A stretch of DNA of 34,227 nt from Pseudomonadota bacterium (GCA_021324535.1 JAJPIU010000145.1:1-34227); one strand, 5' to 3'. Positions 1-8,656 are shown, counted from the stretch's first letter. Translations and numbers: made by a program. The notes: generated by a model from the letters alone, not told the origin.

Positions 1-82
1 ATCCAGGTTCATGGGAACCTCCTCATGGGCTCTTGCATGGTCTTTGAGGAGATGAAGACCCCTGAACCTGGGGGTCTTCATC
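1..82. ncRNA. structured RNA segment / possible attenuator of unknown class
   Basis: Three nested or adjacent stems can be drawn here: a short hairpin at 5-20 (6 bp), a 7-bp pairing between 19-25 and 45-51, and the perfect 12-bp hairpin at 51-82. The loop of the last hairpin (63-71) is exactly complementary to 3-11, so an alternative fold or pseudoknot is possible. This resembles an attenuator or the end of a structured leader, but I do not recognise a known riboswitch consensus, and the segment is cut by the window edge. It could be only the 3' end of the minus-strand higA-like transcript. The function is unknown. Confidence 0.3.
51..82. terminator. perfect 12-bp hairpin, probable terminator after the higA-like gene
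   Basis: The arms at 51-62 and 71-82 are exact reverse complements, with an 8-nt loop. The hairpin starts 3 bp beyond the stop codon of the minus-strand antitoxin-like gene. No clear U-run follows on either strand, so it would be a poor classical intrinsic terminator. An RNA-stability or attenuation role is equally possible. Confidence 0.5.
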
Positions 83-84
83 GT

Positions 85-663
85 TCAGTGAAACTTGCAC
101 AACGGGTGAAGTAGGTAGCCAATTGAATTTGGAGGAGGTGAGGCCAGATCGGGCGAGCAATGCAGTAGGTGAACAGGTGTGCAGCGAGGTTCGCCGGCTG
201 GTCTACCGTCTGGTGTGGCAGGCGCCGCCCCAGCCTGGGCGAATTCTTCACTGGTCGTGCTGGCGCCGTCGCCACCAACTGCGCACGCAACGCTGCTACT
301 ATCGCCGACGCCTCGCCCTACAAGTGCGGCTGTAGTATTAGCTAGTTCCTGAATTTCTTTGGGATCAAATACTGATCCCAAGTCTGCCAACTCTAGTCCG
401 TTCTCCTGCATCAAATAGCGCAATGCCGCCACGCCGCTTATCGAGGGGATGGGTATATGAGCGTTTTCATAGGTCTCTATGAGATCGGTCAGTGCGCTTA
501 GATAGGCTTCCTCACCTGTTGTGCGATGCGCCTTTGCTAGCAACTTGTCAAGCACTTCCAGTGCGCTGTCCAGGTATGTGGTGTCTCGGATGGAGAGCAA
601 AGGAAAAGCCTGAACGAGCGCAACATATTCTTCCTCCGTTGCTCTATCCAACACCGATGACAT
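85..663 (-). pseudogene. HigA-type antitoxin homologue with degenerate C-terminal HTH
   Basis: The first ~100 residues resemble HigA-type antitoxins: an N-terminal helical region, the stretch YENAHIPIP, then LRYLMQENGLELADLG, which matches the start of the family's XRE helix-turn-helix. After the segment GSVFDPK the expected second half of the HTH is missing. It is replaced by a low-complexity Ala/Gly/Pro tail to residue 192. A remnant reminiscent of the missing part (GRRLPHQTVDQ..NLAAHL) can be read in another frame around 130-230, suggesting an old frameshift. The start at 663 is chosen for the SD-like AAGGAG just upstream; a longer form from 693 has none. No HigB-like toxin lies beside it: the upstream gene is the CysRS/MshC-like ligase, 77 bp away. 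A functional but diverged protein is possible. Confidence 0.5.
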
Positions 664-740
664 GGTTGCTCTCCTTCTCCACGCAGTCGCCATGTGCGAG
701 CGCCAGAGCCATCAGGCGGCTTCTTGCGATAATCCGCATA

Positions 741-1958
741 TTAGGCTTCCAAACGAAAGCCCAGCACGCCCGCAAGCTCCCGCAGGGCAGCCACGCGCGC
801 CTGGGTGGGCGCAGCCAACGTCTGCTCGCCCAGTGTCTCCAACGCATCGAGCGCGGTGGGCGTCTGGAAGTCATCGTCGAGCGCCTGGCAGAATGCCTCT
901 CGCGCCGAGGTAATCGCTTCGTCTGCGTCCGCATCCTGTGCCGTCTGAGCAGACGATTGCACACTTGCCATCGCCGCGTGTGTCAGTGTCTCAGCGCGTT
1001 GGGCCGCCGCCTGCATATCCGCCTCGGTGTATTCCCATGGCAGGCGGTAGTGATGTGAGAGCAACAGCAGCCGGATCGCGTCGTTCGTATATGCCTTGCG
1101 CAGATTGCTCACCAGAATCAGGTTGCCCAGCGACTTGCTCATCTTCTCGCCACCCAGGCCCACCATCGCGCAGTGCATCCAGACCTGCACAAAAGGATGT
1201 TCACCGGTCGCGTTCTCGCTCTGGGCAATCTCGCAGGTATGGTGAGGGAAGATCAGATCGGAGCCGCCACCGTGGATGTCTATGCGGGAACCGAGATATT
1301 TCACGATCATGCTGCTACACTCGATATGCCAGCCGGGTCGCCCAGGCCCCCAGGGGCTTTCCCAGGCCGGTTCGCCGGGCTGTTGTCCCTGCCAGAGGAC
1401 GAAATCCAGCGGGTCGCGCTTGCGGGGATCGTCGGGGAAGTTGCCGCGCTCGTTGGCGGTGGCCAGCCAGGAGTCGTAGCCCACATAGCCCGCCGCCTCC
1501 GCCAGTTTGCCAAAACCCGGATCGCTCTTCACCGAGAAATAGACCCAGCCATCCTGCTCATAGGCGTGTCCCTGCGCCAGCAACGCCTGAATAAGCTCGA
1601 TCATCTTCGCCGTTTCAGTGCTGGCGGCGATGTAAAGCGTGGGCGGGGCAACGTTGAGGGCATTCAGGTCGTCCTTATAGCGCGCCACCTCACGGCGGCC
1701 AAGCTCATCCCAGGCGATCCCGACCTCGCGCGACTTCCGCAGCACGTCGTCGTCAATATCGGTGACGTTCTGCACATAGCGCACAGGTTGCCCCTGCCAG
1801 CGAAAATAGCGAATCAGCGAGTCGTAGATCACATTGATGAAGGCATGGCCGAGGTGGGTCGTATCATAGGGCGTGACCCCACACACATACATCGTGACCT
1901 CTTCGCCAAGCGGGGTAAACGGCTCGACGCGCTGGCTCAGAGTGTTAAACAGGCGCAT
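741..1958 (-). CDS. cysteinyl-tRNA synthetase / MshC-like cysteine ligase
   Basis: This is a class I aminoacyl-tRNA-synthetase-type catalytic core of 405 residues that activates cysteine with ATP. The HIGH motif is HLGH (35-38) and the KMSKS motif is KMSKS (272-276). The zinc ligands of the CysRS family are all in place: C26, C214, H239 and E243. Several segments match mycothiol ligase MshC better than CysRS: CGVTPYDTTHLGHA (CysRS normally has CGPTVYD..HIGHA), GGGSDLIFPHH (CysRS has GGGLDL) and GNLILVSNLR after KMSKS. The protein also lacks the longer CysRS C-terminal region (CysRS is usually ~460 residues, MshC ~410). On the other hand CEIAQSE is CysRS-like. The start lies 5 bp after the tatD stop, with GGAG upstream, so the two are probably cotranscribed. 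Either a short CysRS or a MshC-like ligase fits; cysteine as substrate is fairly sure, the acceptor is not. Confidence 0.85.
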   Translation of the reverse strand: MRLFNTLSQRVEPFTPLGEEVTMYVCGVTPYDTTHLGHAFINVIYDSLIRYFRWQGQPVRYVQNVTDIDDDVLRKSREVGIAWDELGRREVARYKDDLNALNVAPPTLYIAASTETAKMIELIQALLAQGHAYEQDGWVYFSVKSDPGFGKLAEAAGYVGYDSWLATANERGNFPDDPRKRDPLDFVLWQGQQPGEPAWESPWGPGRPGWHIECSSMIVKYLGSRIDIHGGGSDLIFPHHTCEIAQSENATGEHPFVQVWMHCAMVGLGGEKMSKSLGNLILVSNLRKAYTNDAIRLLLLSHHYRLPWEYTEADMQAAAQRAETLTHAAMASVQSSAQTAQDADADEAITSAREAFCQALDDDFQTPTALDALETLGEQTLAAPTQARVAALRELAGVLGFRLEA

Positions 1959-1963
1959 AGGGA

Positions 1964-2803
1964 TCAGGCTCCATTCTCAGGATTGGTGGGTGTTGGAGAC
2001 GTTGGCGTAGGCGCATCCGCAGCTTGTGCAAGCGTGGGCAGCCGGAACAGTGCCTCGGCGTTGCGTTCGGTGGCGGCCACTGCGTCTTCAAAGCGCAAAC
2101 TGCGTAGCTCGGCCAATCGCCGCGCCACCAGCGTCACATGGCGCGGCTCGTTGCGCTTGCCCCGGAAGGGTATTGGCGTCAGATAGGGGCAATCCGTCTC
2201 GACGAGGATACGATCCAGCGGCGCCCACGCGGCCACCTCGGCCAGTTCGGTGTTCTTGGGAAAGGTCAGCGGCCCGGCGAACGAGAGATACATCCCCAGG
2301 TCGAGCGCGTCGCGCGCTATCGCAATATCGCCGATGAAGCAATGGAACACACCGCGCAGGCCCACACCGTCCGAGCGAAGCAGGCTGATCATGTCGGCGT
2401 GCGACTCACGATTGTGCAGGATGATCGGCAGATCGAGTTCGCGCGCCAGCCCAAACTGCGCGACGAGCGCCCGGCGCTGTACATCACGCGGGGAAAGATC
2501 GCGATAATAATCGAGGCCAATCTCACCAATCGCGACGACGCCTGGCTCGCGCGCCAGCGTGTGCTGCTCCGCCAACGCTTCGTCCGTTAGGGTGGTGGCG
2601 TCGTGTGGGTGCGTACCAACGGCGGCGTAGATGCGTCCTGGATAGGCTGCGGCAAGCGCGATAGCGTCGCGGCTCGTCGGTACGTCAATTCCTGGCGTCA
2701 CCATGCGCGCCACCCCATCGGCAAATGCGCGCGCAATGACAGCGGAACGATCTCCGCTAAACTGGCGCATCTGCACATGCGCATGCGTATCTATCAATGC
2801 CAT
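1964..2803 (-). CDS. tatD: TatD family metal-dependent hydrolase (DNase)
   Basis: The product is a 279-residue amidohydrolase-fold TIM barrel of the TatD/YcfH family, thought to act as a metal-dependent 3'-5' exonuclease in DNA repair or quality control. Visible family motifs in order are DTHAH near the N-terminus, GTHPHD, GEIGLDYYRD, HNRESHADM, FHCF and ETDCPYLTP; their His, Glu and Asp residues form the two-metal centre. About 20 residues at the C-terminus are a Pro/Thr-rich extension beyond the usual ~255-residue family length. It is the first gene of a minus-strand group, with the CysRS/MshC-like gene starting 5 bp downstream. Pairing of tatD with an aminoacyl-tRNA synthetase gene is common in bacteria. 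The SD is weak (GCAAGAT), and the 5' leader may be short. Confidence 0.93.
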   Translation of the reverse strand: MALIDTHAHVQMRQFSGDRSAVIARAFADGVARMVTPGIDVPTSRDAIALAAAYPGRIYAAVGTHPHDATTLTDEALAEQHTLAREPGVVAIGEIGLDYYRDLSPRDVQRRALVAQFGLARELDLPIILHNRESHADMISLLRSDGVGLRGVFHCFIGDIAIARDALDLGMYLSFAGPLTFPKNTELAEVAAWAPLDRILVETDCPYLTPIPFRGKRNEPRHVTLVARRLAELRSLRFEDAVAATERNAEALFRLPTLAQAADAPTPTSPTPTNPENGA

Positions 2804-3188
2804 ATCTTGCTGCTTCGATCCTGGTCTATCTGTATAGTAGATATTGGGGAAGAGTCTTTGCCAATGTCACCCAGCGAAACTGGTCAGCGATACTGCTTGC
2901 TGATCGGTGACTACTCTTGCGACAACGCGCGCTCCCACAACAAGTATAGGCGCCGCACACCCATACTGTCAAATATGAAGCGTTGCATATGGCCCTATGA
3001 GGTACGAGGTATCAGAGGCGGAGAAAACGGCATATGGTTGGGCGTCTGCGCCAAAGAGACACGCCGCCCTGGAGCGTGGCGCTACATGTTCCACCTCCGC
3101 CGTCAGTGACGCCTCATGAACGACTAGGCCGCGTAGGCGGCCTTAGTGGCCAGCGGCCTCCAAGCGCGGATTTATCCGCCCGCCTGCC
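2804..3188. other. intergenic region without a supported gene
   Basis: This is the 385-bp gap between tatD (start 2803) and the 3' end of the minus-strand membrane protein gene. A loose minus-strand promoter candidate for tatD is TTGGCA (2859-2864) with TACTAT (2834-2839), but its spacer is 19 bp. The open frame running through the plus strand has no ribosome site and does not look protein-like. The only clear element is the hairpin at 3126-3143. Confidence 0.5.
3126..3143 (-). terminator. GC-rich hairpin after the membrane protein gene
   Basis: The arms AGGCCGC (3126-3132) and GCGGCCT (3137-3143) are exact complements with a 4-nt loop. The hairpin lies about 45 bp downstream of the stop at 3189 on the minus strand. 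No U-run follows, so termination strength is uncertain. Confidence 0.4.
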
Positions 3189-5186
3189 CTACCAGCCGCC
3201 GCGTCCATCGTCGGTATCATCCCAGCCTGGAGGCGCGCCTGGGCCGCTTCGTCGGGGATCGGGAGAGGCAGGGCGTACACCAGAGTTTCGTCTGCCAGTA
3301 GGGCCACCGCGTCCGGGAGTGCTGCGTGAACCACTCACAGGCCCAGCGCCCGGCGGCACAAGCGGCGCCGGGGGATAGCCAGTTCCGGGGTAACTGGCGC
3401 CATACCCTGGCCGAGAGGACGGGCCAGCCGGACGGGTTTTCGGTTCCAAAGGGTCATAGGGATCAGGATAGGACGGGCGCCCGCCAGAGGCGCCGGAGGC
3501 GCGACCCGGCGGCGGGGAAAGCGGCGCCGGGCCAGGCGCGCCCGATGTTCTCGCTGGCCCACCGCTCTGTGGGCGACGACCATACACCGGTTGATCGCTG
3601 TAGGAGGTAGATTCGTCGGTGTAGCCGCTGGCATAGCCATCCGTATAGGCGCCCGTCTCATCGGTATATCCTTCGGGGCCATACTGGCCGGTATACGCGC
3701 CTGTCGTGTCATCCCAACCATCAGCGGCGCGCCGGGCTGGCGCGCCCAGGCTGGGATAGCCCAGATCGTCAAATGAGTCGTCGGGGAGCGCCGCACGCCG
3801 CCCGGACATAGGCCGCGAGCGCCAGTTGGGATCCGGCTCAGGATCGTCCCAGCCACTCACCCCACCAACCATCCGGCTGTCGTAGTCTCCCCCATAGTCA
3901 TTCCCATAACCGCGTGTCTGGCCGAGGGAACGGCGTGCGCCTGAGGCATATCCGCCCGGCGCGGCGTATTCTTCGCTATAGCCGGGATCGTAGCCATAGC
4001 CACGCCTCATCGGCGGTGTTCGCCCATTCGGCCCACGTCCGTAGCCACGCTCGATGTCATCGCCCGGCGCACTGTTACGGCGAATGATGACAAACGCGAC
4101 CAGACCAACGATCAGCAGAAGCGCGAGCAGAATGCCCACCACCAGCGCAACGATCACACCGACGGAGGGGCCATGCGAATTAGAGGTACTAGAAGGAGCG
4201 ACTGCTGTGGTCGCGGTGGGGGCTACAGTTGGCGTTGGTGTGTTGGCGGCGCCGACGGTGAGTTGTGTCGTCACTGAGAGCGCAGGGACAGTCGCAGAAG
4301 GATCAACTGGGGACTGAGCCGTAATTGTGATGGAGCCACCCGTATCCGTCGCCTGTGGCACATATTGCGCCTGGAACGCGCCGGTCGCATCGGGTTGATA
4401 CACGCCAATGGTATGTACTGCGCCGTCCGGCGTTGTCGCTTTCACCGTCACACTTTGCACCCCAAGAAAGTTCGTGGCGCTAATTGTTACCGGTTGGTTG
4501 GCTTGCGCAGGGGTAGGAGAAATGCTCAGGGCGGCTGGCTCGCCAACTTGCAACGTATAGGCCGGGCCAGAGACTGGCGGGTTCTTCCCATCATAAGCGC
4601 AGAGCGTATAAATACCTGGCTGGGTCAGCGAAGCGGGCCAGGGAGGATCGGCGGTAAACGAACCACCACTAGGAGTAACCGTCGTCAGGTTGTTCGCCGT
4701 TGATGGAGTCGCCGGGCAAGAGCCGATGTTAGCGGTAATGGTAACGCTACTGGCTCCCCAGCCTGCGCCGGTAATGGTCAGCGTGGCGTTGGTCGGCCCC
4801 TCATGCGAGATGGGGCTGACCAGGGAGATCGTGCCAGCAGGTGGAGTTGTCGGGGTGGGCGTTATGGTAGTCGTTGGCGTATCCAACGGGATGAGTGGCG
4901 CGCCACGAGCGGCAGGCGCGCCAAGTGGCGAGTCCCCAGGCAAGACACCCAACGCCTCGCCAAGCAGCAGCAACACCAGCAAGGCCAGCGCCAGCGCGAC
5001 GGCCAGCCCCACAAGTCGCCCCTGGCGACGCCAGGACATGAACGCCGCAGGGCGACCCTTCCTACGCGGCGCCCTGCGCGCACGCCGGACAACAGCGGCA
5101 TGCCGTGAAGTATGTGAAAAGGCATCCATTGGGCGCCTCGCTTCTCCATCACTGATTCTGGAAGATAATGGCTGACGATTCGACAT
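3189..5186 (-). CDS. two-pass membrane protein with extracytoplasmic beta domains and long Gly/Tyr/Pro-rich cytoplasmic tail
   Basis: The 665-residue product has an Arg-rich N-terminus (residues 30-57) and a first membrane segment at about 57-80. A Thr/Pro linker (~100-118) leads to two Ig/IPT-like beta regions (~118-215 and ~217-313), visible as alternating Val/Thr/Ile strands with SISPTPAQANQPVTISATNF as the clearest start. A second Thr/Pro linker follows, then a second membrane segment at about 341-368 with an RR stop-transfer. The remaining ~295 residues are predicted disorder rich in Gly, Tyr, Pro, Arg and Asp, with near-repeats of GYTDETGAYTDGY. I do not recognise a named family. It lies 95 bp downstream of the Ser/Thr kinase on the same strand; the Ser/Thr/Tyr-rich tail is a plausible substrate or scaffold for that kinase (inference). 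The start is uncertain: Met20 (5129) is an alternative, and neither has a strong SD. Confidence 0.8.
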   Translation of the reverse strand: MSNRQPLSSRISDGEARRPMDAFSHTSRHAAVVRRARRAPRRKGRPAAFMSWRRQGRLVGLAVALALALLVLLLLGEALGVLPGDSPLGAPAARGAPLIPLDTPTTTITPTPTTPPAGTISLVSPISHEGPTNATLTITGAGWGASSVTITANIGSCPATPSTANNLTTVTPSGGSFTADPPWPASLTQPGIYTLCAYDGKNPPVSGPAYTLQVGEPAALSISPTPAQANQPVTISATNFLGVQSVTVKATTPDGAVHTIGVYQPDATGAFQAQYVPQATDTGGSITITAQSPVDPSATVPALSVTTQLTVGAANTPTPTVAPTATTAVAPSSTSNSHGPSVGVIVALVVGILLALLLIVGLVAFVIIRRNSAPGDDIERGYGRGPNGRTPPMRRGYGYDPGYSEEYAAPGGYASGARRSLGQTRGYGNDYGGDYDSRMVGGVSGWDDPEPDPNWRSRPMSGRRAALPDDSFDDLGYPSLGAPARRAADGWDDTTGAYTGQYGPEGYTDETGAYTDGYASGYTDESTSYSDQPVYGRRPQSGGPARTSGAPGPAPLSPPPGRASGASGGRPSYPDPYDPLEPKTRPAGPSSRPGYGASYPGTGYPPAPLVPPGAGPVSGSRSTPGRGGPTGRRNSGVRPASPDPRRSGPGAPPGWDDTDDGRGGW

Positions 5187-5241
5187 TATGATAACATATC
5201 GAACAATGTTTGCCTACAACGCCAATGGCGCCTTGTCAGCG

Positions 5242-5268
5242 GAAGCAGGAGCCAATCTACTCCGCTTC
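5242..5268 (-). promoter_or_regulatory. hairpin between kinase and membrane protein genes
   Basis: GAAGC (5242-5246) pairs with GCTTC (5264-5268), and GGAG (5248-5251) with CTCC (5260-5263), around an 8-nt loop with one bulged A. It sits in the 95-bp gap after the kinase stop codon. It could act as an RNA processing or stability element that sets relative expression of the two genes. No U-run is present. Confidence 0.35.
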
Positions 5269-5281
5269 AGCATAGATACCC

Positions 5282-7855
5282 TCAATGGATGAAGAGCGGC
5301 CCCCCAACTTGAAGCCAGTGAAGCAGTATCCCCGCCGCAAGCAAAAGCAGGATGAGCAGCGCCGTGATAAATGCCCACATTGGGGCGCTGGCTCTGCCTT
5401 GCTGTGCCCCCTTCAACGACTGATATGGCGTATCGCGGGGCATCGAGCGATGGGCACGCGGAGGGACGTAGGGCGCTGCTGGCGCGCCGGTTGGCGTTCC
5501 TGGCAAGAGCGCAGTGGACACTGGCGGAACGACGCCAGCATGGGCGGCATGAGCGCCTTGCAGGTCAACCCCTGGAAGTGTAGTCAGTCGCCAATAGGCT
5601 TGTTCCAGGAGCGGGTCGCTCTCCGTGGCGCCCATATTTCCCATACGCATATTGGGTGTGTTCACCTGTACACCGGCGGCACGCAGGCCAGATGAAGCGG
5701 CGCCGAGCGCATTGCCTGCGCTACTTGTCCCCTCGCTCATTGGCGCGCTTGCTTTCCCCGCAAGACCTGGCAAAGTTGGCGCCGAGGGAAATGTAAGCGG
5801 GCTATTCGCCGAGGCCGATCTTCCAGATGAACCTGCAGACGCAGGCGAAGGGTAGGGTGAGGCGCCAAACGCGGGCGCTGTGGATTGCTGGCCGAATTGC
5901 GCAAAATAGTCGAGTTGCTCCATCTGGCCAAAACGTCCGGTTGGCCCACCCTGCGACGGCCCTCCCAGTGGGGCGCCGGTGGGAAAGCTACTCAATGGCC
6001 CCGTCGGGAGCATCTGTGACATCGGTGGCATGGGTGGCATCGGTGGCATCGGCGCAGACTGCGAAGGCGATTCAGTCTGTGTAAGCCGTGATGGACGCGC
6101 TTGCTGCGCCTGGCTTCCATGTGAGTCTTGCTGATCTTGCTGGTCTTGCTGCTGGAATGCGTCCACGCCCAGCGTCTGCGGATGGTAGGAGCCTAATTCC
6201 GCGTCTGGCAGCGGAGGAGTCGCGCTGGAAGCGCGCGACGCATCCGGCGCATCCGGTGTGGCTGCGTCACTGGCTGCTCTGTGCTCATTCGTCGCGTGTG
6301 GCCCTGAGGGAGTGGGGAGACGCTGACTTGTACGTGAAACATCAGGCAGCGTAGACAATGACGCATGCGCTGTGCGGCGCCCAATGGGATGACCAATGGC
6401 GCTAGAGCCAGAAGAGGCTCCCGACTGGGCGACAGCACGCTGGCGTGGCCCCGTAACGCTCGACGCGGTTGGAGGGGTTGGCGCCACCGACGGATGCTGA
6501 AGCTCCGCTTCACCTTGTTGGACGCGCAAAGGCGGTTGTGTGGCGCGTCGCGGCTCTGTCCGTCCGGCGCGACCGGCCAGATCGAGACGAGGGAGTTCAC
6601 CACTGTTTTTGCTTTCTTCGCTGGTAGAAAGCCCGCTCAGGTTCTCCTCCTGTGCAGGGCGCGCGGCGCGGGAGCCACTACGATCCATATGGGTAAGGTC
6701 GGGCAGGTCAGGCAGATCGGGCAGGCGCGTAGTCCGGCGCCCTTCACGCGCCTGCGAGTACCCCGGCGCATCGGGCCAGCCGGGGGAACCATAATATCCT
6801 GGGCCAGGTCGCCCTTGCTGGCCCTGCTGCACATCAGGCAGGTTGGGCAGGTTGGCCAGCCCCGTCGGCGCAGTGTCCTGCCTGGGGGCAGCAGCATGCT
6901 GACCGGTTTGCCCATAGGGGCCATACGAACCGGTCGGCCCAAGGGGTCGCCGTGGGGGCTGCTGGGGATAGGGAGGATACACATAGGACGGCGTCGAGGG
7001 GCGCGAACGCAACGAGGAGCCTGACTGTGACACAGGGTCATCCACAATGAGCGCGCCCAGCAGCGCCGCGCCAAGCTCATTTGCCCGTTGGAAGCGATCC
7101 TCGGGGCGCTTGGCCATCGCCCGAAGCACCACCGCCTCCATCGCCGCCGAGATCGCAGGATTGTAGCGGCGCGGCGACTCAGGTATGCGGTACAGATGCC
7201 CTTCCATCACCGCACTAGACGACGAGCCAGTAAACGGCAGCCGTCCCGCCAGCAAAAGATAGAGCACGACGCCAAGCGCATAAATATCCGACCGCTCGTC
7301 GCTATGGCCATTGATCTGTTCAGGCGCCATATATTCGGGAGTGCCTGCGTCGGGATGATTGCGCGGACGCGCGACCCGGTTCGCCTGATCGATGATCTTG
7401 GCCAGGCCGAAGTCGGAGAGCATCACCCGCCCATCCGCATGCAACAGCATATTGGCAGGCTTGACATCGCGGTGAACGACGCTGCGCTGATGGGCGTAGG
7501 CGAGGGCGTCGGCAATCTGCGAACCATACGTGGCGACAGCGCCCATGGGGAACGGCGCGCGCTTCAGCTTGTCTTGCAGGCTGCCGCCGCTCACATAGGG
7601 CATCACCAGGTAGAGGACGCCGCTCTCGCCAAAGTCATAGAGCGGCACGATGTTGGGATGGTCAAGCGCGGCGGCCACACGCGCCTCACGAAGAAAGCGT
7701 TCACGAAAACCCGGACGCTCGGCAAGGTGGCGATCCAGTACTTTGATGGCGACCTCGCGCCCCAGGCGCACGTCGCGCGCCAGATAGACCTGCGCCATGC
7801 CACCTTCGCCCAGGCGGCGCACCAGCTCATACGAGCCAAGCCTCCACTCCTGCAT
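5282..7855 (-). CDS. tail-anchored Hanks-type serine/threonine protein kinase
   Basis: The 857-residue product begins with a complete Hanks-type kinase domain (about 9-270). Visible elements are the Gly-rich loop LGEGGMAQVY (15-24), the ATP-anchoring Lys38 in VAIK, Glu57 of helix C, HRDVKPAN with catalytic Asp130, DFG at 148-150 and APE at 177-179. It should therefore be catalytically active. About 540 residues of low-complexity Pro/Gln/Ser/Gly sequence follow, with short Leu-Pro-Asp and Pro-Met repeats. One membrane segment lies at about 827-848, only ~9 residues from the C-terminus. Unlike PknB-type kinases it has no PASTA or other extracytoplasmic sensor, so the domain is simply tethered to the inner face of the membrane. 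The SD GAGAAAGGG lies upstream of ATG 7855. The next gene downstream encodes the two-pass membrane protein, a possible partner. Substrates are unknown. Confidence 0.93.
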   Translation of the reverse strand: MQEWRLGSYELVRRLGEGGMAQVYLARDVRLGREVAIKVLDRHLAERPGFRERFLREARVAAALDHPNIVPLYDFGESGVLYLVMPYVSGGSLQDKLKRAPFPMGAVATYGSQIADALAYAHQRSVVHRDVKPANMLLHADGRVMLSDFGLAKIIDQANRVARPRNHPDAGTPEYMAPEQINGHSDERSDIYALGVVLYLLLAGRLPFTGSSSSAVMEGHLYRIPESPRRYNPAISAAMEAVVLRAMAKRPEDRFQRANELGAALLGALIVDDPVSQSGSSLRSRPSTPSYVYPPYPQQPPRRPLGPTGSYGPYGQTGQHAAAPRQDTAPTGLANLPNLPDVQQGQQGRPGPGYYGSPGWPDAPGYSQAREGRRTTRLPDLPDLPDLTHMDRSGSRAARPAQEENLSGLSTSEESKNSGELPRLDLAGRAGRTEPRRATQPPLRVQQGEAELQHPSVAPTPPTASSVTGPRQRAVAQSGASSGSSAIGHPIGRRTAHASLSTLPDVSRTSQRLPTPSGPHATNEHRAASDAATPDAPDASRASSATPPLPDAELGSYHPQTLGVDAFQQQDQQDQQDSHGSQAQQARPSRLTQTESPSQSAPMPPMPPMPPMSQMLPTGPLSSFPTGAPLGGPSQGGPTGRFGQMEQLDYFAQFGQQSTAPAFGASPYPSPASAGSSGRSASANSPLTFPSAPTLPGLAGKASAPMSEGTSSAGNALGAASSGLRAAGVQVNTPNMRMGNMGATESDPLLEQAYWRLTTLPGVDLQGAHAAHAGVVPPVSTALLPGTPTGAPAAPYVPPRAHRSMPRDTPYQSLKGAQQGRASAPMWAFITALLILLLLAAGILLHWLQVGGPLFIH

Positions 7856-7896
7856 GCTCTCGCGCCCTTTCTCCGCAGACCATCTTCCTCATGAAT

Positions 7897-7919
7897 TGAT
7901 ACGCGATGATACGTGATAC
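7897..7919. promoter_or_regulatory. triple TGATAC repeat upstream of the kinase
   Basis: TGATAC occurs at 7897-7902, 7907-7912 and 7914-7919, i.e. 42-64 bp before the kinase start codon on the minus strand. The spacings are 10 and 7 bp. Repeated short words in a promoter region suggest a regulator binding site; the regulator is unknown. Chance is not excluded. Confidence 0.3.
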
Positions 7920-8187
7920 TGTAGCCAAATTTTAACCAGCTTAGCTAGCGCCAGTCAGATACCCTTGAAACGTCTCAGCGATCTGCTTTGCTTTAGTATA
8001 CTCCCTATACGCTGACGCACAAGTTTTCCCTTGTGCGAATGACGAGCCGGGTATCCCTATTTTCACACAGGCAGACAAACCCGGCAACTGCTGTAGGAAG
8101 GTTGTCTCTCTGAAGAGGCGCCATGGCCGACGCTGCCTGCTCTAGACTATTCAATCTACGTTTGAATACTTATTTGCTCGCAAGGCT

Positions 8188-8216
8188 TTGACTTTTCATA
8201 GTGAAGTATGTTAAAC
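8188..8216 (+). promoter_or_regulatory. sigma70-like promoter candidate
   Basis: TTGACT (8188-8193) and TTAAAC (8211-8216) are separated by 17 bp in an AT-rich patch. If used, the transcript would carry a ~480-nt leader before the acetate transporter start at 8703, or would make a separate small RNA. The -10 box is a partial match. Confidence 0.35.
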
Positions 8217-8656
8217 TTGTTTTCACACCATCTGTTATGTCATGTCGCGTCAACACTCCTGAGGAGTTCCTCCTCACTCGTCCACCGCTGCCAGGTAAAA
8301 GCAGCCGGGGCGCTCATTTCTGGTTGACAACCCAGCACATGAACAGTTGGTGACGATGGCTTCTGTCAATGTTTCTGCGCAGTAGAATATTCAGCGAAAG
8401 GAGCCGAGACCGCATCCAGGCAAGCCAGGCGAAACTCCACCAAAACGGCTGATAATGGTTTGCCTGACATCCACAGCACGTTATCACGTTCACGCGGAGC
8501 GTAGATCGGCGACGGGTGTACTGTTCGCCAAAATACTACGCCGTCGGCGCCCTGCCCCTGCGGCGGCCCCTTCACTGGCCGTGTACGCATCTTTTATCTG
8601 TTTATCTTGGGGCGTCGGCTCATCTCTGGCGATGCAACGCATCTGGCAACGCAACC

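Noticed and set aside
1173-2186. 337-codon plus-strand frame opposite the CysRS-like gene
   Set aside because: It is a mirror of two well-supported minus-strand genes with clear motifs; no family features in this frame.
2603-3109. Open frame of 168 codons on the plus strand across tatD and the following gap
   Set aside because: Its first part is the complement of tatD, it has no ribosome site, and the composition (Arg/Trp/Cys-rich) is that of a chance frame.
8366-8590. 74-codon minus-strand frame as a small gene
   Set aside because: No ribosome site and no recognisable pattern; it lies in a region of leader-like structures.
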